A stretch of 64,000 nucleotides of DNA from an uncultured Bacteroidales bacterium (GCA_934700615.1 CAKUXR010000003.1:70688-134687), one strand, 5' to 3'. Shown: positions 34,968 through 43,893, counted from the stretch's first letter. Notes: generated by a model from the letters alone, not told the origin. Numbers and translations: made by a program.

Positions 34968-36374
34968 CTATCTATTCTCGATTTTATGCACGATATTGAT
35001 TACAATACTGCCCAATACGCCGGCGCTGAGCGAGCCGAGCAAAACGGCAACCTTACCCATATCCCTCAGTTTGGCCGTAACTTCAGGCAACTGGTCACCG
35101 AATGAAAGGGTATCCACGAAGATTGACATCGTAAATCCTATACCACCGAGGCAGGCGACCGCGATAAGCATCTTCCATGAAGCCTTTGCCGGCATCTCAC
35201 CAGCGTGAAACTTGATTGCCAGGAAACTTGCGAGAGAAATTCCAAGAGGCTTTCCGATAAGCAGGCCGAAGAAAATACCCATTCCGACACTACCGAGGGC
35301 AGGGTCAAAATTAAAGACATTGAAATAAGAGATGTCCGGAATCTCCACACCGGCATTGGCAAGGGCAAAAATCGGCATAATCAGGAAATTCACCCAAGGT
35401 TCGAGAATATGCTCCAGATGATAACTCATTCCCATAGCGCCCTTCGAAACGACTGAAATCCTTCTGAGGCAATGCCTTTGCGGACCGTTAGGGAACACGT
35501 CTGATTCAGAAGACAGAGCATCATACTCAGCTATACGACGCATATACTGCTTCTCTTTCCTGTTGAAGTAGGCGCGCTGGTAACGCGGTGCCATAGGAAC
35601 AAGGAATGCCATCACGACACCGGACATGGTAGAGTGGATGCCTGCATAGTAGAACAGACTCCAGACAATGATGGCACAAACCATGTAGAAGGCTCCGCGC
35701 TTCTCTCCCAGCTTGTTCATTCTCACGGCGAAAATGATGACCAGCACGGCAATTCCCAAAAGGATGAAATTAATCTGGCCGCCGTAGAACAGCGCCACTA
35801 CCAGAATCGCAATCAGGTCGTCAGCAATCGCGAGAGCGGTAAGGAATACTTTCAATGATACCGGGACCCTGTCACCCAGAATCGACAAAATGCCGACCGC
35901 AAAGGCGATATCAGTGGCGGTAGGAATACCCCATCCGGTAGCTGCAGCCGTACCGTGGTTGACAGCGAAGAAAATCAATGCAGGTGCGACGACACCTCCG
36001 AATGCGGCGATGACCGGAAGCATGGCCTTCTTGACGGAAGACAATTCTCCAACCTTCATCTCCCTGCGGATTTCCAGGCCGACAGTAAAGAAGAACACAG
36101 TCATCAATATATCATTGATAAAAGCCTCGACTGTCATCCCGCGTGGAAAAAATATGCCGTTCCCGTCAGGCGACTGGCAGAAAAGGGAGATATTGGTTTC
36201 CAGAAGGTTATGGTAAAAATCCTTTGTTGCAGGAAGGTTTGCGAGCAACATGGCAACGATTACGCAGGTCAAAAGCACGACGCCCTGCGCCCAAGGCTGT
36301 TTGGCGAAAACTTTACGGCGATGGTCGAAATTCCGCACACCTTTGGTCCAAGTATAAATAGGTATAAGTCCCAT
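34968..36374 (-). CDS. nhaA: Na+/H+ antiporter NhaA
   Basis: This is a 468-residue inner-membrane sodium/proton antiporter. The ion-binding Asp pair is in LTALAIADDLIAILVVALFY. Also typical are FMTVFFFTVGLEIRREM-like text (read as LMTVFFFTVGLEIRREM), GWGIPTATDIAFAVG and the final GFTMSIFVDTL. It is longer than the E. coli protein because of a charged loop of about 50 residues after HSTMSGVVMAFLVPM, common in this phylum. It lies five bases after the HAD gene. It exports Na+ and helps pH homeostasis. Confidence 0.95.
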   Translation of the reverse strand: MGLIPIYTWTKGVRNFDHRRKVFAKQPWAQGVVLLTCVIVAMLLANLPATKDFYHNLLETNISLFCQSPDGNGIFFPRGMTVEAFINDILMTVFFFTVGLEIRREMKVGELSSVKKAMLPVIAAFGGVVAPALIFFAVNHGTAAATGWGIPTATDIAFAVGILSILGDRVPVSLKVFLTALAIADDLIAILVVALFYGGQINFILLGIAVLVIIFAVRMNKLGEKRGAFYMVCAIIVWSLFYYAGIHSTMSGVVMAFLVPMAPRYQRAYFNRKEKQYMRRIAEYDALSSESDVFPNGPQRHCLRRISVVSKGAMGMSYHLEHILEPWVNFLIMPIFALANAGVEIPDISYFNVFNFDPALGSVGMGIFFGLLIGKPLGISLASFLAIKFHAGEMPAKASWKMLIAVACLGGIGFTMSIFVDTLSFGDQLPEVTAKLRDMGKVAVLLGSLSAGVLGSIVINIVHKIENR

Positions 36375-36379
36375 ATAAA

Positions 36380-36994
36380 TTATAACTTTTTATTAAGTAA
36401 CGCTTCCAGCTCACCTCTAACATTGACAATGTTGTCAAAGCGTATCGCATTGATTCCAAGCTGCCTTGCCATATCTACATTATCTTTGTTGTCGTCTACG
36501 AAGACACATTCCTCAGGTCTCAGGGAATACCTTCCGAGCAGGATTTCATAAATTCTCCTGTCCGGCTTGACTATCTTCTCGACACCTGAGACGACTATCC
36601 CGTCGAACAGGCTGAAGAACGGATAATTTGAGAAAGCATAACCGATTTTCTCTGCCGACCAGTTGGTGAGGCCGTAAATGCCGTAACCAATGGATTTCAG
36701 TTCACGGAGAAGGTCAATGCTATCAGGCAATTCGCATTTGAGCATCTTCTCCCAGCCCTCGTCATACATCTGAATCGCCTCAGCATACTCCGGACACTTC
36801 GCCTGAAGTTCCTTCACACCATCTGCGAAAGGACGTCCGGCATCCAGCTGCGAGTTCCATTCGCCATTACAGATGTCAGCAAGGAAATGCTCCATCTTCT
36901 CGTCATCATTGAAATAAGACTTGTACAGATAACGCGGGTTCCAGTCTAGAAGGACTCCCCCGAAATCGAAAATGATATTCTTGATCTCTTTCAT
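36380..36994 (-). CDS. HAD-superfamily phosphatase (YihX-like)
   Basis: This is a 204-residue HAD hydrolase of the epoxide-hydrolase-like subgroup. Motif I is IIFDFGGVLLDWNPRYL, with Gly-Gly after the nucleophile Asp as in YihX relatives, motif II GLTNWS, motif III Lys in EKIVKPDRRIYE and motif IV FVDDNKDNVD. It may dephosphorylate a small sugar phosphate. It opens the HAD-nhaA-SDR operon. Confidence 0.9.
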   Translation of the reverse strand: MKEIKNIIFDFGGVLLDWNPRYLYKSYFNDDEKMEHFLADICNGEWNSQLDAGRPFADGVKELQAKCPEYAEAIQMYDEGWEKMLKCELPDSIDLLRELKSIGYGIYGLTNWSAEKIGYAFSNYPFFSLFDGIVVSGVEKIVKPDRRIYEILLGRYSLRPEECVFVDDNKDNVDMARQLGINAIRFDNIVNVRGELEALLNKKL

Positions 36995-37006
36995 TTGGAT
37001 TTTAAT

Positions 37007-37192
37007 CTAGATAAAGCGTTTCTGCTCCTCGGAATATTCAAAACCGGCTTCTGCAAGTTTCTTTTCAAGTTCTGCACGGTCTTCATGATAATAATCACAA
37101 ATCTGGTCGAGGTTGTCGAATTCCTCATCCCTGAGGAGAAAATTGATTGCCGAAGCAAGCATCGGCATGTCGTTCTGCGGCAAATGTTCCAT
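37007..37192 (-). CDS. DUF4250 small protein
   Basis: This is a 61-residue protein of family DUF4250. The pattern NDMPMLASAINFLLRDE, NLDQICDYYHEDRAEL and AEAGFEYSEEQKRF fits the family over its full length. The function is unknown. A TAAATTTG promoter box lies 7 bp before the ATG, so the transcript is probably leaderless or nearly so. The gene is 12 bases upstream of the HAD gene and could be co-transcribed with it. Confidence 0.85.
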   Translation of the reverse strand: MEHLPQNDMPMLASAINFLLRDEEFDNLDQICDYYHEDRAELEKKLAEAGFEYSEEQKRFI

Positions 37193-37199
37193 AATAATA

Positions 37200-37207
37200 C
37201 AAATTTA
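37200..37207 (-). promoter_or_regulatory. promoter -7 box for the DUF4250 gene
   Basis: TAAATTTG on the minus strand, immediately upstream of the ATG; a second similar box (TAAATTTG followed by C) lies about 40 bp further upstream. Confidence 0.5.
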
Positions 37208-37324
37208 GTTTCTCAAGTCCCTGGACGCGAGTTTCCGGAGTGCAAATTTAGAAATATAATGCAATTAGTTGCTTCTGAAATGAATATTTTTTAGACTTCC
37301 GGACTTCCCTGAAAGGTATAATAA

Positions 37325-37400
37325 AGGCTTAGCCTCAAGTGCAGAGACTAAGCCGTCCTCTAATAAAAACTGATATAAATAGGGCCTCACGGCTTTTTTT
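37325..37400 (+). other. overlapping hairpins in a 350-bp intergenic region
   Basis: GGCTTAG/CTAAGCC (37326-37354) and AGCCGT/ACGGCT (37351-37394, followed by T7) share the bases AGCC and cannot form together. The second is terminator-like on the plus strand. No plus-strand gene precedes it, so it may belong to a small RNA. The rest of 37193-37543 is AT-rich with no gene. Confidence 0.4.
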
Positions 37401-37543
37401 CGTTATTGTAAAGTTAATAAATCAAATTCAATCTGCAAAATAATTCGTTCATATTTGGTTCATTTCTATACAAACGAGACTTTTTGCACACCATACGCCA
37501 GTATTTTTACGAAAAAACAGCCGACAATACTACTTTTTGAATA

Positions 37544-38389
37544 CTACTCTATAACCTTGACCTCATACAGACGGCACCAGTTCTTTCCTGTCAGGTAGAG
37601 TTTACCGTCCGCAGGGTTATAGGCAATGCCATTCAGCACATCCGTATCCGGTGTCCTGAGTTCATCAGGAAGAAGACCGGAACAGTCTATGACACCCGTC
37701 ACCGCCCCGTCAGAAGGGTCAATGACAACTATCATATCCGTCAGATAGACATTGGCCCAAACCTTTCCGTCAATGTACTCCAATTCATTCAACCCGGTCA
37801 GAGCCCTTCCGTCAAGTCTCACAGTGACAGACCTTTGAGTCTGGAAACTGTCGTTCATGAAGAAGAGTTTCGATGAACCATCACTTGCGATAAGTTCTTT
37901 GCCGTCGGTGGTGATTCCCCAGCCTTCACGCGGATATGAATATGATGCCTTGTACTCCAATGTCTCAGCATCATAGACGAATGCCACATTGTTCATCCAG
38001 GTAAGCATATAGATGTTTCCGTCTTTCTCCACGGAACCTTCCAGGAAATACTTTCTGTCGAAATCGAGCCTGAAAGTCGGCTCCCCGGTCGCAATATTCA
38101 CCTTTCTGAATGAAGACAGCCCGTTCATTCCGGTACTCTCATACATCTGTCCCTTGTAGAAGAACAGTCCCTGTGTATAGGATGTCACATCATGCGGGAA
38201 CTCATTGACAACCTGAAGTCTATATGGTTTGGCATTGACCTTCCTCTTCGCCGGCGTTTCCATGGCGGCGGCAGAAGCGGCTGCAGTCTCTCCGGATTTC
38301 TTCTTGGAGCCGGAGGCGTTGGCGCAGGAACAGAATGTCAGCGGCAGCACTGCAGCCATTAAAGTCAACATTGACAATATCGGTCTCAT
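37544..38389 (-). CDS. glutaminyl-peptide cyclotransferase lipoprotein
   Basis: This is a 281-residue bacterial/plant-type glutamine cyclotransferase (five-bladed beta-propeller). The family start VVNEFPHDVTSYTQGLFFYKG and the blocks MYESTGMNGLSSF, EREGWGITTDGK-like text (read as PREGWGITTDGK), LNELEYIDGKVWANVY and VLNGIAYNPADGKLYLTGKNW are clear. A lipoprotein signal ends in FCSC. It converts N-terminal Gln of exported proteins into pyroglutamate. Its start overlaps the pyrG stop by four bases, so it is translated from the pyrG transcript. Confidence 0.93.
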   Translation of the reverse strand: MRPILSMLTLMAAVLPLTFCSCANASGSKKKSGETAAASAAAMETPAKRKVNAKPYRLQVVNEFPHDVTSYTQGLFFYKGQMYESTGMNGLSSFRKVNIATGEPTFRLDFDRKYFLEGSVEKDGNIYMLTWMNNVAFVYDAETLEYKASYSYPREGWGITTDGKELIASDGSSKLFFMNDSFQTQRSVTVRLDGRALTGLNELEYIDGKVWANVYLTDMIVVIDPSDGAVTGVIDCSGLLPDELRTPDTDVLNGIAYNPADGKLYLTGKNWCRLYEVKVIE

Positions 38390-40008
38390 TCTTCGCCTCT
38401 CTGCTTGCGGTATTCCATGGCGGCCTTTACGAATGCCACGAATATCGGCTGCGGTTTCTCCGGTGTACTCTTGTATTCAGGATGGAACTGTACGCCGATG
38501 AAGAAAGGATGTGTAGGGATTTCGACGATCTCGACAAGGCCGGTCTCAGGGTTACGTCCGGTAGCCTTGAGTCCTCCCTCCTCCATTCTCTCGAGGAAGT
38601 CACCGTTGAACTCATATCTATGTCTGTGACGCTCGGAAATAATGTCTGTGCCATAGATCTTGTATGCGAGAGAATTTCTGTCGAGCTGGCACTCGTAAGC
38701 ACCGAGTCGCATTGTGCCACCCTTGATAGTGGTGCTCTTCTGATCCTCCATAAGGTCAATGACAGGGTACGGTGTAGAAGGATTGACCTCCGCAGAAGCG
38801 GCTTCCTTCAAACCGAGCACGTCTCTTGCGAACTCTACAACGCACATCTGCATGCCGAGGCAGATTCCGAAGAACGGAACGTTGTGCTCACGTGCATATT
38901 TGATAGCCACAACCTTTCCTTCGAGACCTCTCTCTCCGAAACCCGGAGCAACGAGCACTGCGTCCATTCCGCCGATCTTCTCTTCGACATTGGATGCGTC
39001 CACGAATTCACTCTGAATGGTATGGACATTGACCTTGCACTCATTGGCAGCGCCTGCATGCACGAAGGACTCGAGAATCGACTTATATGCGTCCTGGAGT
39101 TCGACATATTTTCCTACGAGGGCGATATCCACCTGATGCTTAGGGTGATAGAGTTTATCGAGGAAGCCCTTGAGGTTTGTAAAGTCAGGAGCCGGAAGGT
39201 CATTGATATGGAAATGGTTCAGAATCATCTCGTCGAGCTTCTCGCCTTCCATATTCAGAGGAACCTGATAAATGGACGGAGCGTCGATGGACTGGATGAC
39301 GTGGCCAGGTTTCACGTTACAGAACAGGGCAACCTTTCTTCTGATTTCTGTGGTAAGTTCCTTTTCAGTACGGCATACGATGACGTCAGGATGGACACCG
39401 GCCTGCTGGAGCATCTGGACTGAGTGCTGTGTAGGCTTGGTTTTCAATTCCTTTGCCGCACGGAGATATGGGACAAGCGTAAGATGGATGCTGGCAAGGT
39501 CTTCCTCCGGCAATTCCCACTGCAGCTGACGGATAGCCTCAAGGAACGGCTGTGACTCCATGTCGCCGACTGTTCCGCCGACCTCGGTGATGATTACATC
39601 GAACTTGCCGGACTTTCCGAGAAGCAGCATACGCCTCTTGATTTCATCTGTGATATGAGGAATGATCTGTACGGTCTTTCCCAGATATGCGCCTTCGCGT
39701 TCCTTGTTGATTACTGTAAAATAGACTTTTCCTGTAGTGACATTGTTGGCCTTGGTCATGTGTACACCTAGGAATCTCTCGTAGTGTCCGAGGTCCAAGT
39801 CAGTTTCCGCACCGTCATCGGTCACATAGCACTCTCCATGCTCATACGGGTTCAATGTGCCCGGGTCAATGTTAATATACGGATCAAATTTCTGGATGGT
39901 GACTCTGAGACCTCTGGCTTGCAGAAGTTTAGCCAATGATGCAGCAATGATTCCTTTTCCGAGTGAGGAAGCCACACCCCCTGTTACGAAGACGTATTTT
40001 GTATTCAT
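38386..40008 (-). CDS. pyrG: CTP synthase
   Basis: This 540-residue enzyme converts UTP, ATP and glutamine to CTP. The synthetase domain opens with VTGGVASSLGKGIIAAS and contains LNPYEHGECYVTDDGAETD. The glutaminase domain has the catalytic Cys in FFGICLGMQM and the His-Glu pair in GVQFHPEYKS. Length and motifs are normal. It has its own TAAATTTG promoter and is followed by the cyclotransferase gene with a four-base overlap. Confidence 0.98.
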   Translation of the reverse strand: MNTKYVFVTGGVASSLGKGIIAASLAKLLQARGLRVTIQKFDPYINIDPGTLNPYEHGECYVTDDGAETDLDLGHYERFLGVHMTKANNVTTGKVYFTVINKEREGAYLGKTVQIIPHITDEIKRRMLLLGKSGKFDVIITEVGGTVGDMESQPFLEAIRQLQWELPEEDLASIHLTLVPYLRAAKELKTKPTQHSVQMLQQAGVHPDVIVCRTEKELTTEIRRKVALFCNVKPGHVIQSIDAPSIYQVPLNMEGEKLDEMILNHFHINDLPAPDFTNLKGFLDKLYHPKHQVDIALVGKYVELQDAYKSILESFVHAGAANECKVNVHTIQSEFVDASNVEEKIGGMDAVLVAPGFGERGLEGKVVAIKYAREHNVPFFGICLGMQMCVVEFARDVLGLKEAASAEVNPSTPYPVIDLMEDQKSTTIKGGTMRLGAYECQLDRNSLAYKIYGTDIISERHRHRYEFNGDFLERMEEGGLKATGRNPETGLVEIVEIPTHPFFIGVQFHPEYKSTPEKPQPIFVAFVKAAMEYRKQRGEE

Positions 40009-40035
40009 ATTGTATAGTTTACCTTAACAGGGATA

Positions 40036-40043
40036 CAAATTTA
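40036..40043 (-). promoter_or_regulatory. promoter -7 box for pyrG
   Basis: TAAATTTG on the minus strand, 27 bp before the pyrG ATG, giving a short 5' leader. Confidence 0.6.
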
Positions 40044-40236
40044 GCCATTTTTTAGAGATAATAAAGCATTTTCAGGAAACTTTCCCGTGTAAAATGATTT
40101 TGTAAGGGCTTTTCTTTGAAGTTCGTGTAATTCTCCCTCAAAGCGTGTCGTGAAACCTGCCAGATCCGTTGCCCGGCCTGTCGTGTTCCAATTATTAAAC
40201 TTATATTTCATTTGGGACATTATTTCTCAGAATTGC

Positions 40237-40244
40237 TATATTTG
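40237..40244 (+). promoter_or_regulatory. promoter -7 box for the 160-residue lipoprotein gene
   Basis: TATATTTG followed by G, 18 bp before the chosen ATG at 40263; it lies inside the longer reading frame and so excludes that start. Confidence 0.6.
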
Positions 40245-40262
40245 GAGAAAATTACAAATGGC

Positions 40263-40745
40263 ATGAAAAAGATAATTGGCATCGTATGCTGCTTGATCTC
40301 AGCAATTTGCATAAGCAGCTGCAAAGAAAACTATTCAAACGGCGAAAAGGTCGGAAATCTCATCGAATTCACCAGCAAAGGCGTCTTCTGGGACTCATGG
40401 GAAGGCAGGATGAACATGACACAGACAGGAATGAACACCAGCGGTGAGCCGTTTTCATTCAGTTTCGACAATGACAGGCACGACCAGGATTCATTGATCA
40501 ATCTCATGAAGCAGGCTCAGGTCGAGGGCTGGAAACTGAAGATCAGGTACCACGAGGTCTGGGGTCTCCGCAACTGTTTCTACAACCGTGGCGAAACCGA
40601 CTATTTCGTCGATGATGTGACAGTACTGGACAAAGACTTCGCAAACCCTCTGCGCAATCTCGGCACACAGCCACAGGGAAGCGTCGTAGATACCGTCTGG
40701 GTAGTCATTGACAAGTCCGAGGTTCTCAGACGCATGAAAAAATAG
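40263..40745 (+). CDS. hypothetical lipoprotein
   Basis: This is a 160-residue lipoprotein with signal MKKIIGIVCCLISAICISSC. The mature part (YSNGEKVGNLIEFTSKGVFW, SWEGRMNM, then DVTVLDKDFANPL) resembles a conserved Bacteroidales family of unknown function in which a KSWEGE-like strand recurs. No catalytic motif is visible. It is monocistronic with its own promoter upstream of queD. Confidence 0.78.
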   Translation: MKKIIGIVCCLISAICISSCKENYSNGEKVGNLIEFTSKGVFWDSWEGRMNMTQTGMNTSGEPFSFSFDNDRHDQDSLINLMKQAQVEGWKLKIRYHEVWGLRNCFYNRGETDYFVDDVTVLDKDFANPLRNLGTQPQGSVVDTVWVVIDKSEVLRRMKK

Positions 40746-40785
40746 GCCGGCACGTCTGTTGTTTCCGAAATCGGGGATAACTTGC

Positions 40786-40793
40786 TAACTTTG
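40786..40793 (+). promoter_or_regulatory. promoter -7 box for queD
   Basis: TAACTTTG followed by CC, 49 bp before the queD ATG. Confidence 0.58.
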
Positions 40794-40842
40794 CCGCGAT
40801 TCCTGCACATTGCTGGAAGAAAACGAATAACTGATAAATCAT

Positions 40843-41175
40843 ATGTACTACGTCAGCAAAAGATTTGAAGTCGCAGGAGCGCACTATGTCACCACAGAGC
40901 ACAGAAGCAAGTGCGAAGAACTGCACGGACACAACTGGATTGTCATAGTCCATTGCAAGTCAATGGAATTGAACGACGACGGCATGGTCACGGACTTCAC
41001 GATGATAAAGAAAAACATCATGACCCGCATTGACCATAAAAATCTCAATGAGGTTCTCCCCTTCAGCCCGACAGCCGAAAACATTGCAAAATGGATTTGC
41101 GACGAGACTGAAAACTGCTACAAGGTCGAAATCTGGGAGTCGGAAAACAACAAGGCCATCTACGAAAAAGACTAA
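40843..41175 (+). CDS. queD: 6-carboxytetrahydropterin synthase QueD
   Basis: This is a 110-residue enzyme of the PTPS/QueD family that makes 6-carboxytetrahydropterin for queuosine. The zinc ligands are His14 in AGAHYV and the two His of ELHGHNW. The catalytic Cys lies in HRSKCEELHGH, and the Glu in PTAENIAKWI is conserved. Length is normal. It is a single gene here; the other queuosine genes are not in the window. Confidence 0.92.
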   Translation: MYYVSKRFEVAGAHYVTTEHRSKCEELHGHNWIVIVHCKSMELNDDGMVTDFTMIKKNIMTRIDHKNLNEVLPFSPTAENIAKWICDETENCYKVEIWESENNKAIYEKD

Positions 41176-41180
41176 AACCG

Positions 41181-41217
41181 GAGGCGATGAAGTCGGATAC
41201 TACGACATCATCGCCTC
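41181..41217 (+). terminator. hairpin between convergent queD and DNPH1-like genes
   Basis: GAGGCGATGA pairs with TCATCGCCTC, extended by GTCG/GAC inside. It overlaps the last codons of the minus-strand gene. There is no T tract, so it is a probable but untypical terminator for both strands. Confidence 0.5.
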
Positions 41218-41862
41218 TAATGCATTGACAGCATCCTTCAGGTCCTCCGCGAAATGCGTATGTTCCATCAGGAAATCCGGACGACCCGCCGCAAGACATT
41301 GATACAGACGGCGATTCATCCCTATCGCATATGACGACACGGCACACTCTATCTCGTCCTTCTGAGTCTTGCTGCCGGAAAATTCATAGACACGCTGCTT
41401 CTGATGGAAAATGCAATATGCAGATTCAATGGCATCCGACGGAATCCTTACCTCCTCCAGGATTTTGTCAATGACAGGATATATATCATCTTCAGAAGTG
41501 TACGGATGGACATTGAAATAACTGTCACCGGTAATCATGGCCGACATCTGCGCCCTTGTCCTGTCATAGAAAACATGGCAAGGCTTGCCGATGCTCTCGG
41601 CAAAACCAAGCTCATAACCGACACCCAAAGAAGGATTCGTGCACTCACCTATCAGCACGTCGCTCTCGCGGAGCCATGACGTATCCTGCCTGTAGATATC
41701 AATATCACCAGCACCTTTCTCCTTGACAGCCAATGCCTTATCGCCGATATGCTCAGTCAGGACAATGTCAGTTTCCTTTATATATGATATGATACGGGAA
41801 TAGAGTTCCGCATCGGTCCTGCCGCCCCTGATAGAGCCAGCAAAATATACTTTAACTTTCAT
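41200..41862 (-). CDS. DNPH1-like nucleoside deoxyribosyltransferase-family protein
   Basis: This is a 220-residue protein. The first 135 residues match the 2'-deoxynucleoside 5'-phosphate N-hydrolase type: VYFAGSIRGGRTDAEL, LTEHIGD, DTSWLRESDVLIGECTNPSLGVGYELGFAESIGKP. The Glu of GYELGFAE is the expected nucleophile. About 80 further residues form an unrecognised helical extension. It may hydrolyse unusual deoxynucleotides. It lies 48 bases downstream of gmd and may share its transcript. Confidence 0.82.
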   Translation of the reverse strand: MKVKVYFAGSIRGGRTDAELYSRIISYIKETDIVLTEHIGDKALAVKEKGAGDIDIYRQDTSWLRESDVLIGECTNPSLGVGYELGFAESIGKPCHVFYDRTRAQMSAMITGDSYFNVHPYTSEDDIYPVIDKILEEVRIPSDAIESAYCIFHQKQRVYEFSGSKTQKDEIECAVSSYAIGMNRRLYQCLAAGRPDFLMEHTHFAEDLKDAVNALEAMMS

Positions 41863-41910
41863 CAGATTATAATCACATCAAGTTCCGCAGCCACTAAAGC
41901 CCGGACAAAT

Positions 41911-42999
41911 CTATTTGACAATGCCCTTTTCCAGATACTCCACCAGATTCATGCGCACATGCTCACTGGCATTGTCTCCTGCGACCTTGGCCATGTCATG
42001 GTCCACCATCAGCTTGACAAGTTCCTCAAACGACGTCTTCGCCGGATTCCACCCGAGTTCCGCCTTCGCCTTCGTCGGGTCTCCCCACAAATTGACGACA
42101 TCCGTCGGACGATAAAAATCAGGAGAAACCTCGACAAGCACGCGACCTGTTTTCTTGTCAATGCCTTTTTCGTCAGCCCCCTCGCCGACAAATTCGAGGT
42201 CAATGCCAACATGCTTGAATGCCAGATAGCAGAATTCGCGCACGCTATGCTGAACTCCGGTCGCAATCACGAAATCCTCTGGCTTTTCATGCTGAAGAAT
42301 CAGCCACATGCATTCCACATAGTCCTTGGCATATCCCCAGTCGCGCAATGACGACAGATTACCGAGATACAGCTTGTCCTGCTTGCCCTGTGCAATACGT
42401 GCAGCGGCCAATGTTATCTTTCTGGTGACAAAGGTCTCGCCCCTGCGCTCCGACTCATGGTTGAAGAGAATTCCAGAGCAGCAGAACATGTTATAGGCCT
42501 CACGATATTCCTTGACAATCCAGAAGCCATACAGTTTGGCAACTGCATAAGGGCTATAAGGATGGAACGGCGTATTCTCATTCTGAGGAACCTCCTCCAC
42601 CTTTCCGTAGAGCTCCGATGTCGATGCCTGGTACATTCGGCAAGTCCCAGTCAACCCGCATTGACGTATAGCCTCAAGCACGCGCAGCACGCCGACAGCG
42701 TCAGCATTGGCCGTATATTCCGGAGAATCGAAGCTGACCTGGACGTGGCTCTGGGCCGCGAGATTATATACCTCGTCCGGGCGCACCTTAGACATAACCT
42801 GGAACATGCTCATGGAGTCGGTCATGTCAGCATAATGCAGATGGAAATGCGGACGGCCCTCCAGATGGGCAATCCTTTCACGGAAATCTACTGATGAACG
42901 GCGTATCACACCATGCACGTCATATCCTTTTTCCAACAAGAATTCTGCAAGATAGGATCCGTCCTGTCCCGTCACGCCTGTTATCAATGCTTTTTTCAT
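41911..42999 (-). CDS. gmd: GDP-mannose 4,6-dehydratase
   Basis: This 362-residue extended SDR converts GDP-mannose to GDP-4-keto-6-deoxymannose, the first step to GDP-fucose or GDP-rhamnose. Motifs are GVTGQDGSYLAEFLLEKGYD, NLAAQSHVQVSFDSPEYTA, the active-site region QASTSELYGKVEEVPQ and YSPYAVAKLYGFW. Length is typical. The next enzyme, GDP-fucose synthase, is not in the window. It lies 33 bases downstream of the GNAT gene. Confidence 0.96.
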   Translation of the reverse strand: MKKALITGVTGQDGSYLAEFLLEKGYDVHGVIRRSSVDFRERIAHLEGRPHFHLHYADMTDSMSMFQVMSKVRPDEVYNLAAQSHVQVSFDSPEYTANADAVGVLRVLEAIRQCGLTGTCRMYQASTSELYGKVEEVPQNENTPFHPYSPYAVAKLYGFWIVKEYREAYNMFCCSGILFNHESERRGETFVTRKITLAAARIAQGKQDKLYLGNLSSLRDWGYAKDYVECMWLILQHEKPEDFVIATGVQHSVREFCYLAFKHVGIDLEFVGEGADEKGIDKKTGRVLVEVSPDFYRPTDVVNLWGDPTKAKAELGWNPAKTSFEELVKLMVDHDMAKVAGDNASEHVRMNLVEYLEKGIVK

Positions 43000-43032
43000 A
43001 TATCAATGTATTTTGCTTGTATATACGGAAAC

Positions 43033-43716
43033 CTATCCTATATGCTGAATCATTCTCATGAACGGTTCTCCGAAGAACATTACCTGCTCGCCTTTTTCGA
43101 AGCCGACTGACTCGTAAAGTTTATGGAGCCATGGCTTGACGACGTCCACGAGCAATGTCACCTTAGTGAATCCCAACGCCTCGGCGGATTCCAAAGCATT
43201 GTTCATAAGGATTTTGCCTATGCCATGTCCTCTAAATTCCGGCAAGACAGCCATAGAATCCAAATAATATTCGCCTTCTCCTGTCTCCGTTCCGGGTTTC
43301 ATCTCAGGAATTCCCAGCGATTTAGCGACAAGTGAGAATGTCCTTTCAGCGAGTTCCTTGTAATCGCCGCCATTGTAGGACACCAACGCCCCGGCAACCT
43401 GACCGCCAAACAGCGCGATATCCGTATTCCTGTAACTGTACAATGTATCCTCTCTTGCGCAGATGTCTGTCAATGCAACAAGAATGTCTGACAATTTTCC
43501 AAGCGGAGACGTGCCGCTCTCGGCAACCTCCTTGTCAAACACATTATACCCCATCGCAACCATTACCACATGAGCAATGAATCCGGCATCTTCTTTCTGT
43601 GCCTTCCTCAATTCCACCTGATTTTTTTTCATTTCTTCAAGAGGATTGGCAACTGGCTTGCTATCAATGCATTTGTTGTTCCGTATGTTGTCCGGATCTT
43701 TATAAATAAGGTCCAT
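43033..43716 (-). CDS. GNAT-family N-acetyltransferase
   Basis: This is a 227-residue GNAT. The acetyl-CoA-binding signature is LDSMAVLPEFRGHGIGKILM, followed by LGFTKVTLLVDVVKPWLHKLYESVGF. The N-terminal 35 residues are charged and unrecognised. The start at MDLIYKDPD is chosen because the longer frame runs through the tRNA gene on the other strand. The substrate is unknown. Confidence 0.88.
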   Translation of the reverse strand: MDLIYKDPDNIRNNKCIDSKPVANPLEEMKKNQVELRKAQKEDAGFIAHVVMVAMGYNVFDKEVAESGTSPLGKLSDILVALTDICAREDTLYSYRNTDIALFGGQVAGALVSYNGGDYKELAERTFSLVAKSLGIPEMKPGTETGEGEYYLDSMAVLPEFRGHGIGKILMNNALESAEALGFTKVTLLVDVVKPWLHKLYESVGFEKGEQVMFFGEPFMRMIQHIG

Positions 43717-43763
43717 AACCAAAAAATTTGCTAAATTATTTTGTAAATATAAAAATTTGTTTC

Positions 43764-43771
43764 TACATTTG
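43764..43771 (+). promoter_or_regulatory. promoter -7 box for tRNA-Ala
   Basis: TACATTTG followed by C, 12 bp before the mature tRNA 5' end. Confidence 0.6.
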
Positions 43772-43782
43772 CAAACGCAAAC

Positions 43783-43856
43783 GGGGATATAGCTCAGTTG
43801 GCTAGAGCATCTGCTTTGCAAGCAGAGGGTCGTCGGTTCGACTCCGTCTATCTCCA
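43783..43856 (+). tRNA. tRNA-Ala (TGC)
   Basis: A full cloverleaf is visible: acceptor GGGGATA with TATCTCC, D-arm AGCTCAGTTGGCTAGAGC, anticodon stem TCTGC/GCAGA with loop TTTGCAA (anticodon TGC), and T-arm GTCGGTTCGACTCC. The discriminator is A; CCA is not encoded. It stands alone, not within an rRNA operon. Confidence 0.97.
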
Positions 43857-43860
43857 CTTC

Positions 43861-43893
43861 GAGGCTTCTGAATCATCAGAGGCCTCTTTTTTT
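43861..43893 (+). terminator. terminator of tRNA-Ala
   Basis: GAGGC-CTGA pairs with TCAG-GCCTC around a short loop, followed by T7. Confidence 0.82.

Noticed and set aside
38335..39423. Long plus-strand reading frame (362 codons) opposite pyrG
   Set aside because: It is a codon-structure shadow of the well-conserved pyrG gene; the translation has no family features or signal, and no promoter precedes it.
43717..43857. N-terminal extension of the GNAT gene
   Set aside because: It runs antisense through tRNA-Ala and its promoter, giving a non-conserved Cys-rich peptide; the ATG at 43716 fits the family.
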